Positions 11,553 to 22,009 of a DNA stretch of 64,000 bases are shown here, piece after piece. Each line of letters opens with the position of its first letter. Position 1 is the first letter of the stretch. This DNA comes from Mytilisepta virgata. Its lineage: Eukaryota > Mollusca > Bivalvia > Mytilida > Mytilidae. Below the pieces are notes generated by a model that saw only the letters and a list, made by a program, of their open reading frames with translations, was not told where the DNA came from and ran no database searches. Both the position numbers and the translations under genes were made by a program. Where the stretch lies: NCBI GenBank assembly GCA_028015205.1, contig CM051521.1, positions 69,858,314-69,922,313 on the forward strand, in the 5' to 3' direction.

Positions 11553-12009
11553 AAAGCAAAGAAACCAATTTTGTTTGGGAGACGTAAGAATAACACACAA
11601 GATAAGTAATATTTTATACTTTTAATAGAAATATTTTGATATACAAACAATACACAATTGGTAAATATACAGGCATGAAGTAACATAACTCTTAACTTAA
11701 CTTTTCCAACTTTTCAACATGACCCGTCTCCAAACCCAGTCTGACTTATAAGAGGGTCAATGCTAAATTCTTGGATTACTTACCCGAAAAGGCTACCCGA
11801 CTTATACGAGAATCAAATTTTGCTCAAGTATATACGGTAACTGTAAGGCTATATACTTGATTTGTGACTAGGATCAACGGACAATTTTTTCATATTGGTT
11901 AAATATTTCATGTAGACAATTTTAAGTGAATTGTCTACATGTGTCCAATGTTTATGTAAGTTAAGATGTGGGAGCAATATTGGTAGGTGGTCAGGGTCAT
12001 CAGACACAA

Positions 12010-13865
12010 TAATGAGGCCATTATAAAGTGTAAGCTCTATTGTATCCACAAGGCTTTTAAAGAAACACAAAATGTCAAAGTAACCTTGATATTTGACCTA
12101 AAAAAGCTGAATTATTTGCATCTGTCCTTCCATATGAAATACCTGCCAACTTTGGTTACAGTCTGCCCATTCGTGCCTCAGTGAATGACAAACTAGAAAT
12201 CTGGACTGTCGGAATCGATAGTGATCCCTGCACCCCCTGAAAGTAGTCGGGCCACTTACCTATAGTAAAAAAAAAGTCATTCTATAAAGAAATTGAATCA
12301 ACAAACGTAATAAAAAATAAAAAAACCTTAGTTCACAAGCTTAAACCGATAATTTTTAAATTTGGCCTGTGTGAGCCCCCGGATCAAATCAATATTCTAA
12401 ATCCTTATTGTGCAACTAAATATAGTGTAGAACAATACTATATATAAGCAAACTGAAAGAGTAGTTGAGGTCACAAGCTTAAATTAAAATTTTCAAATTT
12501 CGACTCCAATTTTTGAAAATCAATTCTAAAACCTTACTGCGCATCTTAATACAGTATGTGACAATCTTTTACATAAATTAAATACATAAAATGAAAAATG
12601 AAAGAGGAGTTAAGGTCACAAGCTTAAATTCACAATTTTCAAAATTCGACATCTGTGGGCCCCAGTCTTTGAAAATCAAAATTTTAAAAACTTATTGCGC
12701 ATCTAGATACGGTATGTAATAATACTGTATAGAAATTAAATGCATGAAGTCAAAAATGAAAGAGGAGTTTAGGTCACAAGCTTCAATTCCTCATTTTTGA
12801 AATTTGCCACCTGTGGGCCCCAATTTTTGAAAATCAAAATTCTTAAACCTTATTGCGTATCTACATACAGCATGTGACAATACTGTATAGACATCAAGTG
12901 CATAAAATGAGAAATGAATGCGGAGTTTAGGTCACAAGCTTAAATTGGCAATTTAAGAAATTTGACCCCTGTGGGCCCCAATTTTTGAAAATCAAAATTC
13001 TAAAACCTTATTGCGCATCTACTTACAGTATGTGACAATACTGTACAGAAATTAAATGCATTAAATGAAAAATTAGAGGAGTTTAGGTCACAAGAAAGTG
13101 TGACGGACGGACGGACAGATGGATGGAGGCGATAACAATATTCCCGAACTTCTTCGAAGTGCAGGAATAAAAAGTCTTTTCCCATATGGATTCAACGGAA
13201 ACTTTCAACAGCCTCAGCAGTTGGTTGATCAGATGAATCTCAACCAAAAGTGCACTGGCTTCATCAATTCTGCAAAGTTTCAAAACATTTCCTAATGTAG
13301 TTTCAGAGGAGGAAATTTTAGAAAATTGGCAAATCAAAATCAAAGATGGCCTCTGGCGACAATGTTTTTCATTCATCTGGAGCCAAATATTGAAAGTTGG
13401 TAGAGAAAGTCCATATATGATTCCTGTCAACTCTGGTTACTATCTGCCCATGAGTTACTGAGCAAAAGACATAAAAGTCCTTTCCGATATGGTTTCAATG
13501 GAAACTTTGAACAGCCGCAGCCGTTGGTTGTGAATCTCAACCAAAAGTGGATTGTCTGTAGAGGGTATAATAGTTATTAATGCAGCAAAATCTCAGAACA
13601 TTCCAAGATGTAGTTTCAGAGGAGAAGATTTTTGAAAATTGGCCAATCAGAATCAAAGATGGCCTCTTGTGGCCATGTTGTTCAAACAACCGGAACAAAG
13701 GGTGGATCGTTTGTAGAAGTTCTTCCATATATAATTTATATCTAGTTTGGTTTCAATCTGCTAAGTAGTTTCAGAGGAGAAGATGAAAATGTAAAAGTTT
13801 GTGAACGACAACGGACACAAAGTGATGACAGAAGCTCACATGGCCTACAGGCCAGGTGAGCCAAA
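12010..13865 (+). mobile_element. 5'-truncated GAGGCTC-family element split by a nested HINE
   Basis: From about 12010 it matches the element at 55629-56243 (CCACAAGGCTTTTAAAG, CAAAAGTGCACTGG-like and TTTCAGAGGAGAAGAT phrases). It ends in GGCCTACAGGCC and AGGTGAGCCAAAA at 13865. A separate tandem-repeat element interrupts it at 12193-13168. It contains an internal duplication: the segment beginning TCCTTTCCGATATGG repeats near 13180 and 13470. Confidence 0.65.
12193..13168 (+). mobile_element. HINE-like element with six tandem units of 138-158 bp
   Basis: It starts CTAGAAATCTGG and then TCCCTGCACC. The phrase AGGTCACAAGCTT (first copy AGTTCACAAGCTT) recurs at 12330, 12468, 12613, 12771, 12929 and 13085, giving spacings of 138, 145, 158, 158 and 156. 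A GACGGACGGACG microsatellite and CCCGAACTTC..GTGCAGGAATA close it. CCTGCAC with GTAGTCGGG at the left is complementary to CCCGAACTTC with GTGCAGG at the right. The empty site at 55838-55850 (AATGACAAAAAAGTC) fixes both ends to within about three bases and shows no target duplication. Confidence 0.8.
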
Positions 13866-15640
13866 ACATATTTTGATTACAAGTAAGAAGATTTCTAAAT
13901 GAATTAGCAGCCAGCTTTGTTCACAATATGAATTATCAGATACAATTCTGAAAGAGGACCACCTAAAGACCATTGCTACCAATTGGCCAAGTGGTTTTAT
14001 AAAAGAAGATTTTTACATGAATTTTCCATTAGGGTCCTATGTTAAACTAAGTTCATTGGCGATGCTGTGTTCATTGACAGTCTGGGTCATCAGACACAAT
14101 TCTGAAAGAGGACATTTAAGGACCATTTTTAAATGAATTTTCCCATAAGATCCTATGTTAAAGTTTGGCTGTGGCAGCATTTTGGTTGTCTGGTTCACAG
14201 GACACAATTCTGAATGATAATTATCTAAGGACCATTGCTACCAATTGGACATGTAGGTTCATAGAAGATTTTTTTAAATTCATTCCTGATTTTTTGTTAT
14301 TTTTAGTAAGAGCAGACAATGTCTGTTGGAAGTGTGAGATGCTAGACATATTTTTGAAAGGGGGCCACTCAACAACAATTCCAAGAAACTTTGGTCCTAA
14401 TTTGCCCTGTGGTTTCAAAAGAGAAGACCTTTATAGGAAAGTTTAAGATGACAGACAAAAAATTATGGCAATAGCTCATCTGGCCTTTGCAATAAAAACA
14501 AAAATTCTTTCTACTGTATTATGATACCTTTTTTTCTCCTTCTGGGGAAGACAATACAGGTAGCAAACAGTAAATCAATTGTAACATAAGGACAGCACAT
14601 GTTTGCCATGTCTCATCAGATCTGAAATGTAAATTTACTGATGTATAGTTACATGTACCTTTAAAGATAAGAAATAATAACAAAAGTCATCTTGACTAAA
14701 ATGCTGTGAAAATTACCATAATACAAAATTGATCCAATTATAACAGACCCTTGAGCCTCCATATTGACTTGTACTGCCATATTATACGGTCCTGAATCAA
14801 GGTATATATGGTTGCTAAGGACTTTTTCATCTGTTGCTATAGACTTTTTCAATCACATTAACTCGTGACACTTCTTTTTTACTTGTACAGGTAAATCATA
14901 TGGTCCAGAATCTAAATATATATGGTTGCCAAGGACTTTTTCAATGACCTTGACTTTTGACATTTCTTTTTGACTTGTACAGGGAAATTATATTGTCCTG
15001 AATTTAAATTTTCATCGGTTGCTATGGACTTTTTCAATGACTTTGACCCTCCACTTTTCTTTTACAGCTACCATTTAATTTATTTCAAGTTATGCCAACT
15101 ATTTTGCTGTATACAGGTTGCTTTTATAATAATACACAAGATAATAACCTAAAACTGCTAAAATTAACAACTCAAGGGCAATGACTCGAAGATGGGTTGA
15201 CAGATTTATCTGAAAATTTCATGGTAGGTAGATCTTGACCTCATAAATATTTTTACTTCAGTTTTGCTCCAACTGCAGTATTTGAGATATGAGCCAAATG
15301 TGCATTTTTCACCCATTTTCTATTTTTAGCCATGGCAGCCATGTTTCTCAATGGATAAAAAATTACACTAAGGATCTATTATCCTAAGTTTGGCTGAAAT
15401 TGATCCTGTAGTTTCAGAGAAGAAAGTTTACAAAGATGACAAAAAAAATTAGAAAAGGACAAAAACTCCTAATTAACGATTCTGGTCATATGACTTATTT
15501 GTAGATCTTACTTTGTTGAACATTTTAGCTGTTTACAGTTTGTCTTTATCTATAATAATATTCAAGATAATAACCTAAAATGGCAAAATTTCCTTAAAAT
15601 TGACAATTCAGTTGACAATACATGTTTACTATTTCATATC
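13866..15640 (+). repeat. Decayed copies of the 110-bp and 165-bp core units
   Basis: Units with CTATGTTAAACTAAGTTC, ATTCTGAAAGAGGACC and ACCATTGCTACCAATTGG fill 13880-14500. A run of ATATATGGTTGC units follows at 14790-15040, then a segment with CAATAACCC-like and TAGATCTTGACC phrases up to 15640. Neither end is clean, apart from a degraded AGCTCATCTGGCC at 14474. No genes. Confidence 0.5.
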
Positions 15641-15975
15641 ATATATTTGTAAAAGTTATCATTTTTTTAAGATATAAAACATTTTGAGATGATTTTAATT
15701 TTTTAAATATAACATAAATAAAATGCATCCAGCCGTAAAAATTAACATGTTCACTTAATTTTTCAATAACAGTTGGTTTCATAATAGTTATATAATAGTT
15801 GCTACAAAAGGTTCAAATTCAAGGCAAAAGAACTCGTGTTTATATATATGCATAGATATTATTTTATTTGCCATTTTGGCATTGCAGGATTGTTATTATT
15901 AGTGCTTTCTTTTTATATTGTTATGTATATGCATACCAATAGTAAAATAAAATAAATATTAAATCTTTTAATAAC
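15641..15975. other. AT-rich sequence, nothing recognised
   Basis: No open frame, splice-bounded exon or repeat was supported in this stretch. Confidence 0.4.
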
Positions 15976-15978
15976 TTT

Positions 15979-16295
15979 CTATTTATTCATGATTAAGTAA
16001 TTATAGTAAGGACATGTGGAGTATACATCTATGAAACAGTCTGAACCAGGAAATGATACACATATAAATCTTCCAGAGGTACGAAATGGTATACATACAA
16101 ATCTTTCATGAGGTACGAAATGGTATACATACAAATCTTCCATGAGGTACGAAATGGTATACATATAAATCTTCCAGAAGGTACGAAATGGCACACATCA
16201 ATGAGACAGTTTTTACCAAGAAATGGCATACATATAAATCTTCTATGAGGTATGAAATGGTATACATATAAAGGAGGAGGGTCAATAAGGGCCAT
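15979..16295. repeat. 34-bp minisatellite (GGTACGAAATGG units)
   Basis: ACGAAATGG starts at 16081, 16115, 16149 and 16183, an exact 34-bp period, with more diverged units on either side. Three overlapping minus-strand open frames here (70-88 codons, repeating YHFVPHGRF-like wording) are only translations of the repeat. A related, more irregular array lies at 22450-22593. Confidence 0.85.
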
Positions 16296-16419
16296 TTTTG
16301 GCCCAATCTCAAAAGCATATCATTTCGGGATTTTCAAATGAGGGAACATGGCTATGGCATATTATAATATTTTTTTAAATCATTCCGACCATTTTTCATC
16401 ATTTTTGGGCAAAAAACGA

Positions 16420-17100
16420 TAAAAAACATCTAAAATTGAGGATTTCTGGAATTATTTAATAACATTTTCAACATCCACATAATCAATTATAACAATGTTT
16501 CATATAAGGGGTTAAAATGTATTTTACAATATAAAAGCTATTAGGTATTGTATAAAAACATTTTCCGTTCATTTTTGAGGCAAAACAGGACAAAATTAAC
16601 ACAAAAATGAGGATTTCTGGGAATTCTAAATAACGAATTTATCGGGCTTCATACAGATGATAACTATGGGGAATGTATTAAATACCAATATACTTTTCAG
16701 CATCAAAACCAGTTATTAGCACAGATATGCATGTTAAAGCCATTTTGGGGCAAAAAAATTGAAAAAAGACAAAAAATGAGAATTTCTGGGAATTTTGAAT
16801 AACCAATTCAACAAGCATATTATAGATGATTACACTGATAGATATATTATATAGAACTGCAATTAATAATATCAAAATAAATAATTTACACTGAAATGCT
16901 TGTTGGGGTTATTTGTGGGCAAAATATATGAAAAAAACAAAAATAAACTGAGGATTTCTGGGAATTTTAAATAACAAATACAACTACCGTAATATCGGTG
17001 ATATTTATGTAAAATATATCACATAGTAATTCACTTTTAGGATCAAAACAAGTTATTAACTCATAAACGTGCAGTGCAGTATTTTTGGGGCAAAACTATG
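16420..17100. repeat. Tandem array of about 170-bp units
   Basis: GAGGATTTCTGG or GAGAATTTCTGG recurs at about 16438, 16609, 16778 and 16951, each followed by GAATT and an ATAAC motif and preceded by a GGGGCAAAA phrase. Four diverged units are present. No terminal structure was seen. Confidence 0.65.
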
Positions 17101-17129
17101 GAAACATAAGGTATCTGATCAAACTGAAA

Positions 17130-17575
17130 GAACTTTTGTGAGCACAATCATACACCCCATGCCCCACATTGTCACTGGGCAAATCTCACTAAATTCCTAA
17201 GTTCAAAGACTCATAACTCCTACAAAAGTCAACTGATAAAAAATTCTTGTGCATATGCACATATATATAGTATGTTCTCATTTTCTACAAAGTTTCATGA
17301 AATTCTGTTGCGTGGTGTCAGAGAAGTTGCTTTGACAAACTGTTGCAGTAGTATATTTAATTCAAAATTATAAGTTCAAAGGGGCATTACTCCTAGAAAA
17401 AACATTGAATCACAATTCCCGACGATATGCACATCTACATAGTATGTCCTTATTAACTACAAAGTTTCTCGAAATTCTGTTGTGTGGTTTCAGAGGAGTT
17501 GCGCTCACAAGAATAGGACGTACGGACGGACTGATCAAAAACTTCTTTGGGTGGGGTATAATAACAAAATAAGAA
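17130..17575 (+). mobile_element. HINE-like element with two tandem units
   Basis: Two units of about 210 bp share CAAAGTTTC, GAAATTCTGTTG and TTCAGAGGAGTTGC-type phrases. They are followed by ACGGACGGACTGATC and the G-rich end GGGTGGGGTATAATAA (about 17560). A C-rich ACACCCCATGCCCC tract near 17150 could pair with that end. The architecture matches the elements at 20.0 and 35.3 kb. It lies just downstream of the transposase gene. Confidence 0.5.
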
Positions 17576-17761
17576 TAGATGATAGTGACGATGACAATGT
17601 TAATTCGGTTTTTGTTTTAATAGAACCAGATGCAAACATGCATTGTATTTATTAAATAATATTTTTACAAAAAAGTTTTTGTGGAAAATTTACCTGATAC
17701 AGATAAACATGTGCATTAGTTTGATAAAATATGCAAAATATAGTACTCCTTCACATTCAAG

Positions 17762-20419
17762 CTATTCCTCTGTAACATTTTCATCGTCACTATCATCAAT
17801 CAAATGAGGTTCAGGCAAATCTTTAGCATCAGTAAGATACACACTCCAATCTGAACTGGTAAGTTCCACGTTCTTATGACGAACACACCCTAAATACCAC
17901 AATATAGAGGCTACATGTGCACATGTACCAACAACACGTGCTCCTGAACGACACTGACAATACCATCCTTTAATCAAGATCTCATCATACTCAATCCATA
18001 GTTTGTATGATTTACTAGATGTGTGTCTACTTTGAATTTTGCCCATAAGTAAGTGATCATCCTGTTTATGAACGAGCATTTCATACCCTCCATCGTCATT
18101 AATATGCTCCCTAGTATAGGACTTTGCAAGTTTTATTTGGTACACAGCAAGTGTCAATTCACGGAGATCGTCCTCCTGGAGTTTAGGAAAATCGTCAAAT
18201 TCCGTAGCTGCATTGACCCGTAGCCACGACGAAATCTTTTTGTCCAGACGTTCTGCTTCTATTCTATCTTTAAGATCATTATTCTTCTTAGATAGATGCA
18301 GCATTTTACATCCGGTAAGTTCATCGTCGACGTTAGTTGTGCAGAGAGGTTTGCAATATTTGTTGGAAATCGCACAAACTAGAGAAACGTAATCTCCTAT
18401 ACAAGGGATCTGAGAATTCGGAACTATATTGGCTAAGTATTTCCAGCACTTTATTCTACCATTAGCAGATTCTACAATCCAGCGAACTTTTGTGACTAGC
18501 CTTGAGGCGTTACTATCCTGAACTGTATGCTGTTTGGTACCCTTGTTTAAAAATGTCAGCATTTCCGTTTGAATGCCAATTTCATGAAGGAAGTCTAGGG
18601 AATCTCTGAATCCTCGATCAACTATAACAACATCATCTTCTTTTAACCAATCAGCCATTTCTTCAACATTAGTTTTTAAACCATGCATGATGATATTCGC
18701 ATCGTTATTCTTGCTGTCACTGAAATACGGCCCGAAAGCACTGACAATGTAACCCATTGTAGTAACTACCATCATTATTTTGACCAGTGGACGGTTTTTA
18801 TGAAGGCTATAACATCTGCGCTGGAACCTGAATTGCGAACTTTTCTGTATATAGATGTAAGTGCCATCAAGAACTAATATGACTGGGTCATGTGAACCAC
18901 CAAACAGAGTTTTAGCTATTTGTCGTGTATGTTGTTGTGTTACATTATCTCGATTGACATGGCCAAAACCAAGATACAATGGTGTAAAATATGTAGAAAG
19001 TGATTTCCTGGCTGTTACAACGGCACGTTTTACTGACGGCAAACTGATATTAAAAACTGTGGACAGTAACCTATTTGACATGCCAGATCTTAATTTAGTA
19101 AGGAGTATTCCAATACATGTTTTTATAGAGCGAACTTTTGTGTCTCGTACGTCTTGAACATGACTACATAAATCTTCAAAGGACTCTCTATTTATACCTG
19201 TTAAATTAAGGTAGTCTGCATCCGTCATGGCATTTACAGAGTCAAAATCAATTCTTTTATTTCTATTTTTAACAGCAATTTTTCTAATGTTTTGTATTAT
19301 ATTATAGATTTCAGTCCTGTTAAATGAAGTTTCCGCATTCAAATTATCAATGTTTTTAATTGAATCCTCAGTAAAATGATCATCATCTATGTGTGATGTA
19401 CAACATCTGGAACCTTCCTGGACAATTACATTATTGTCTATTAATGTATTATACCGTACTATAGGAGGCACAACTACGAACTTAAATCCCCTCCTTTTAC
19501 AGATGCAACATTGTGAGTGACATGCACCTTTGACAGAAGATAATGGTAATTGTATATGTTTAGGTGACTTAACAGTCTCCTTTGTCTTTTTAACAGGGGG
19601 TTCATATGTTGGATCCACATCTTCATTATCAGTGCTTTTACTGTCAGAGACGCACGGCTTACTTTTATAATATGAAAGTCTACACTTTCCACAAGTGACA
19701 TCACTTTCCTGCACCTTGATAAGAAAATTCTTGAATAAATATCTACGGTATGCTTTATTTAATGGTCCATTTAAATGTCGCCTATCTTTCGGTTTAGTCC
19801 TTTTGTTGCATACAATGCACGGGAAACTACGTGGTTCTTTATTCCTGAAAATAAATAATTTATCATGATAGTTTTGTGTACATCTATTTTGTATTTTAAT
19901 GAGAAGGCAATGTGCATTAGACGAAATCATATATATATATATTCAAAGAGATAGTAATTGGTGGTTGTTAGTCTTAAACTAGATGTACTGTGAGCAAAGC
20001 TCACAAAGGATACCCCCCGCTTTGAAGTCCAATTATCTCCCTTGTGTGATATCGGAAAGCAAAGATTTTTCTTCATGCACATCTTTGGATGATTTACTTC
20101 CTTTCTGTAAAGTTTCGTTGAAATCCATTGAGCGGTCAAGGAGGAGTTGCGCTTACAAGATATATGGACAGACGGACAGACAGACAGACGGACGGACAAG
20201 GTGATTCCTATATCCCCCCCCAAACTTTGTTTGCGGGGGGTATAAATATCAATGAGGCCTTTGATGGTCGCAACAATAAACACGAAAGGGGTTCATAGCT
20301 TTTATAATATAGTGGTTTGTACAAGGCAGATAACAACCCATAGACAACTTCGAGGACGCATTGGAGGTTCCAACCGCTAATCCGTGTCGCTCTGTTGTCA
20401 AATAATTAAAAACTTACAT
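17762..20419 (-). CDS. DDE transposase with zinc fingers and SWIM-like finger, two exons
   Basis: An intact 722-codon frame runs from 19930 to 17762, but its first 28 codons look like intron. A strong acceptor (TTTATTTTCAG) precedes 19844, and a consensus donor AACAT|GTAAGT lies at 20418/20417. Joining them makes ATG from AT plus G, with an in-frame TGA two codons upstream, giving a 694-residue protein starting MNKEPRSFPC. In 722-frame numbering: Cys pairs 38/41 and 80/83; a second Cys/His cluster at 137-180; a helix-turn-helix at about 264-305 (SGMSNRLLSTVFNISLPSV); catalytic candidates D355 (VLDGTY), D438 (VDRGFRD) and E487 (VESANGR); and CxC..CxH at 658-672, SWIM-like. The DDE_Tnp_4 type suggests the PIF/Harbinger-ISL2EU (IS5-like) group. 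It could be a live transposon gene or a domesticated one; terminal inverted repeats were not found. Confidence 0.85.
19845..20417 (-). other. Predicted intron splitting the transposase start codon
   Basis: The donor GTAAGT (20417-20412) and the acceptor CAG (19847-19845) are consensus. The intron is 573 bp and includes a HINE-like insertion at 19979-20246. If unspliced, the upstream ATG is followed at once by TAA. Transcript data are needed, because in-frame translation from 19930 is also possible. Confidence 0.65.
19979..20246 (+). mobile_element. HINE-like element, single core unit (ATACCCC family)
   Basis: It starts ACTAGATGTAC with the hairpin TGTGAGC-AAA-GCTCACA and then ATACCCCCCGC. 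It carries one core unit (TTGAAGTCCAATTATCTCCC and similar), a GACGGACAGACAG microsatellite, and ends GCGGGGGGTATAAA. The C-rich and G-rich ends are inverted repeats. It is closely similar to 35209-35498 and sits inside the predicted intron of the transposase gene. The small open frames on both strands are shadows. Confidence 0.8.
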
Positions 20420-20609
20420 GTTATCTCAGAATCTTTAATCATCAGGTAAGGATTACCACTTTGTTTGGATACACAGTCATTTAACTGTAAGCAAAAGAGA
20501 ATACCACTTTTAATCAATATGATATAATAAGATATTAAAATTTATTGAATGGAAATGCATGAAAAGGTGTAGAGGGCAACATCCGGACTATATGTACAAA
20601 CCATACAAG
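20247..20609. other. Transposase 5' region, exon 1 leader
   Basis: The part below 20418 belongs to the predicted intron. Above it, the presumed 5' untranslated leader continues for an unknown length. No promoter element or terminal inverted repeat of the transposon could be recognised. Confidence 0.35.
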
Positions 20610-20651
20610 TCACAAATTAATTTATTTCACACACAATAATCATGGCTATCC

Positions 20652-20727
20652 TTGAGGAACGAACTCGCGACCTTCATGTTTCTGATCTAACTAGCAATCC
20701 ACTGAGCCACGAATGGTCCTTGTTTTA
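20652..20727 (-). tRNA. tRNA-like sequence (pseudogene or repeat promoter)
   Basis: On the minus strand GTGGCTCAGTGG (20710-20699) fits the A box and GAGTTCGTTCC (20666-20656) roughly fits the B box, at ordinary tRNA spacing. A clean cloverleaf could not be drawn by eye: the acceptor and D stems are poor. It is most likely a tRNA-derived repeat rather than a working tRNA gene. Confidence 0.35.
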
Positions 20728-21074
20728 ATGCTGTAATCATCTGCTATTTATATCTAACAATGTCTGTCAGATCAGACCAGCAAATCAAACAAAATTAAGT
20801 GTATTTTTATTCTTATATAAATATTTCACCATTTTATATGACTGTAAGGTTTAAAAAAAAACAATTCAAATTTTTAACTGCTTTTTCATAGATTCACCGT
20901 ATAGGGGTATATATTTTGTATATTATTGTTGTCTGCTTTTGAATATTTCTACCGATTACATTCTATATTTTTCAATATTTTGCTTGAAAAAATCAGCAAT
21001 AATTCCATCATAATTGTAACATGCTAGAAAAACAACCAGAATCCAATTTATTTCACAAAAAAAAAAATAATCAT

Positions 21075-21146
21075 CCCTCTGAGAATCGAACCTGCGCCGT
21101 GCTGGTCTCTGAGCTACCGCGAAACCGACTGAGCTACGACGGATCG
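21075..21146 (-). tRNA. tRNA-like sequence in the second repeat copy
   Basis: The A box TAGCTCAGTCGG (21136-21125) and the exact B box core GGTTCGATTCT (21092-21082) lie on the minus strand, with a T run downstream at about 21070-21059 that could end Pol III transcription. An extra GCGGTAGCTCAG stretch disturbs the D arm, which argues against a functional tRNA. Confidence 0.4.
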
Positions 21147-21583
21147 TTAATTGATCACCGAAATTATCTACTATTTATATCTAACAATATCTCTCAGATC
21201 AGCAATTCAAACAAATCACATTGTTATATGGATAGTTCACCATTTTATGCAATTTATCCGTTAAAAAGGTTAAAAAATAAATCCAAACTTGCAAACTCCT
21301 CTTCTAGAGATACAACATGTATATTAAATATTTTGTCGTCTGCTTTTCAATATTTCTAAGTTACGGGTTCAGATAGACTTCGTGGGTCCCAGACGTTTAC
21401 TTTTAACGTTTTTCATTAGGCCTATTTTCATTTTTTCTGTATTTTGCGACTATTTCGGAAAAATCAGAAAAAGGAAAATATCCGACGAAAAACGTTAAAA
21501 ATAAGTTTTACGTCTGGGGACTCTACGGGGTCAGATAGAATTGTTTAAAATAGTTTTTAGAGAAATATAAACTGCTACTTTAC

Positions 21584-21699
21584 CTCTTACATCCCATTCT
21601 GTAACTAAAATTCCTTCATTCATTTTACTTTGACCATCGTGATCCCAATCCATGATCCGGCAGCATTTTGCAGACACCTTCATTCGTTTGCACACGGCA
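21584..21699 (-). CDS. Candidate EF-hand exon, gene unknown
   Basis: Between a possible acceptor (GTAAACAG before 21699) and the donor AAGAG|GTAAAG at 21584, a 116-nt minus-strand segment is open. It encodes a 12-residue EF-hand-like loop DWDHDGQSKMNE (Asp 1, 3, 5, Gly 6, Glu 12) followed by GILVTEWDV. This wording resembles sarcoplasmic calcium-binding or calexcitin-type proteins. Its start phase would fit the end of the 24.3 kb zzef1-like exon, but ZZEF1 as I recall it has no EF-hand at this point. The acceptor pyrimidine tract is weak. It may be a pseudogene exon. Confidence 0.35.
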
Positions 21700-21844
21700 C
21701 TGTTTACCACGCAAAAAGAGTTTAATTCGTTCATAAAACTTTGACAATTAATAAAAATGGGGAAAAAATGTTTTATTTCGTTCATGAGTAACTTTAATGG
21801 TAGAAAAATGCCAGCAAAAATAACAATAAAAATGAAAGTGTTTC

Positions 21845-21915
21845 TGTGCGCTACGAACTCGTAACCTCTATAGTTTTCACCGCAGCGCATAGGCACTACC
21901 ACTAGACCACCGCAC
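21845..21915 (-). tRNA. tRNA-like sequence
   Basis: The minus strand has TGGTCTAGTGG (21909-21899, A box-like) and GAGTTCGTAGC (21860-21850, weak B box). Six of seven acceptor positions could pair (TGTGCGG with GCGCACA). The T arm does not fold well. It is probably a tRNA-derived repeat fragment. The 128-codon frame at 21531-21917 reads straight through it. Confidence 0.35.
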
Positions 21916-21959
21916 ATCTGTAAATAGATTTGGATTTTAGGTATATATCTATATTTATA

Positions 21960-22008
21960 GTTGAAGCTGGGACTATTATACTAATAGTATAATAGTCCCA
22001 GGTTGAAG
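21960..22008. mobile_element. 35-bp perfect palindrome flanked by 7-bp target duplication
   Basis: CTGGGACTATTATACTA (21967-21983), a single A, and its exact reverse complement (21985-22001) form 17-bp arms. The palindrome is flanked on both sides by GTTGAAG (21960-21966 and 22002-22008). The structure equals two terminal inverted repeats with nothing between them plus a target duplication. The same arm occurs alone at 28812-28828, so it belongs to a repeat family. Confidence 0.8.
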
Positions 22009-22009
22009 A

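Larger units (their letters stand above)
20610..21360 (-). repeat. Two tandem copies of a tRNA-like repeat unit (about 340 bp each)
   Basis: Segments 20610-20965 and 21035-21360 share the same order of phrases: TTTATTTCACA, an ATAATCAT motif, a tRNA-like region, CTATTTATATCTAACAAT, CAGATCAGCA, TTTCACCATTTTAT and GTCTGCTTTTCAATATTTCT. They are diverged but clearly paralogous. On the minus strand the tRNA-like part is near the 3' side and is followed by a T run (21055-21070), so the arrangement differs from a usual tRNA-headed SINE. Confidence 0.65.

Noticed and set aside
14661..14710. Short minus-strand exon between CACAG and AAAG|GTACAT
   Set aside because: It would need phase 2 to join the zzef1-like exons, and in that frame it contains a stop.
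15979..16318. Three overlapping minus-strand frames with repeated YHFVPHGRF wording
   Set aside because: The 34-bp minisatellite is not a multiple of three, so all three frames stay open. There is no sign of a gene.
17690..17710. Second intron in the transposase 3' region (CAG|GTAAAT at about 17697 on the minus strand)
   Set aside because: It lies beyond the stop codon, and no partner acceptor with coding sequence was found. It could be chance.
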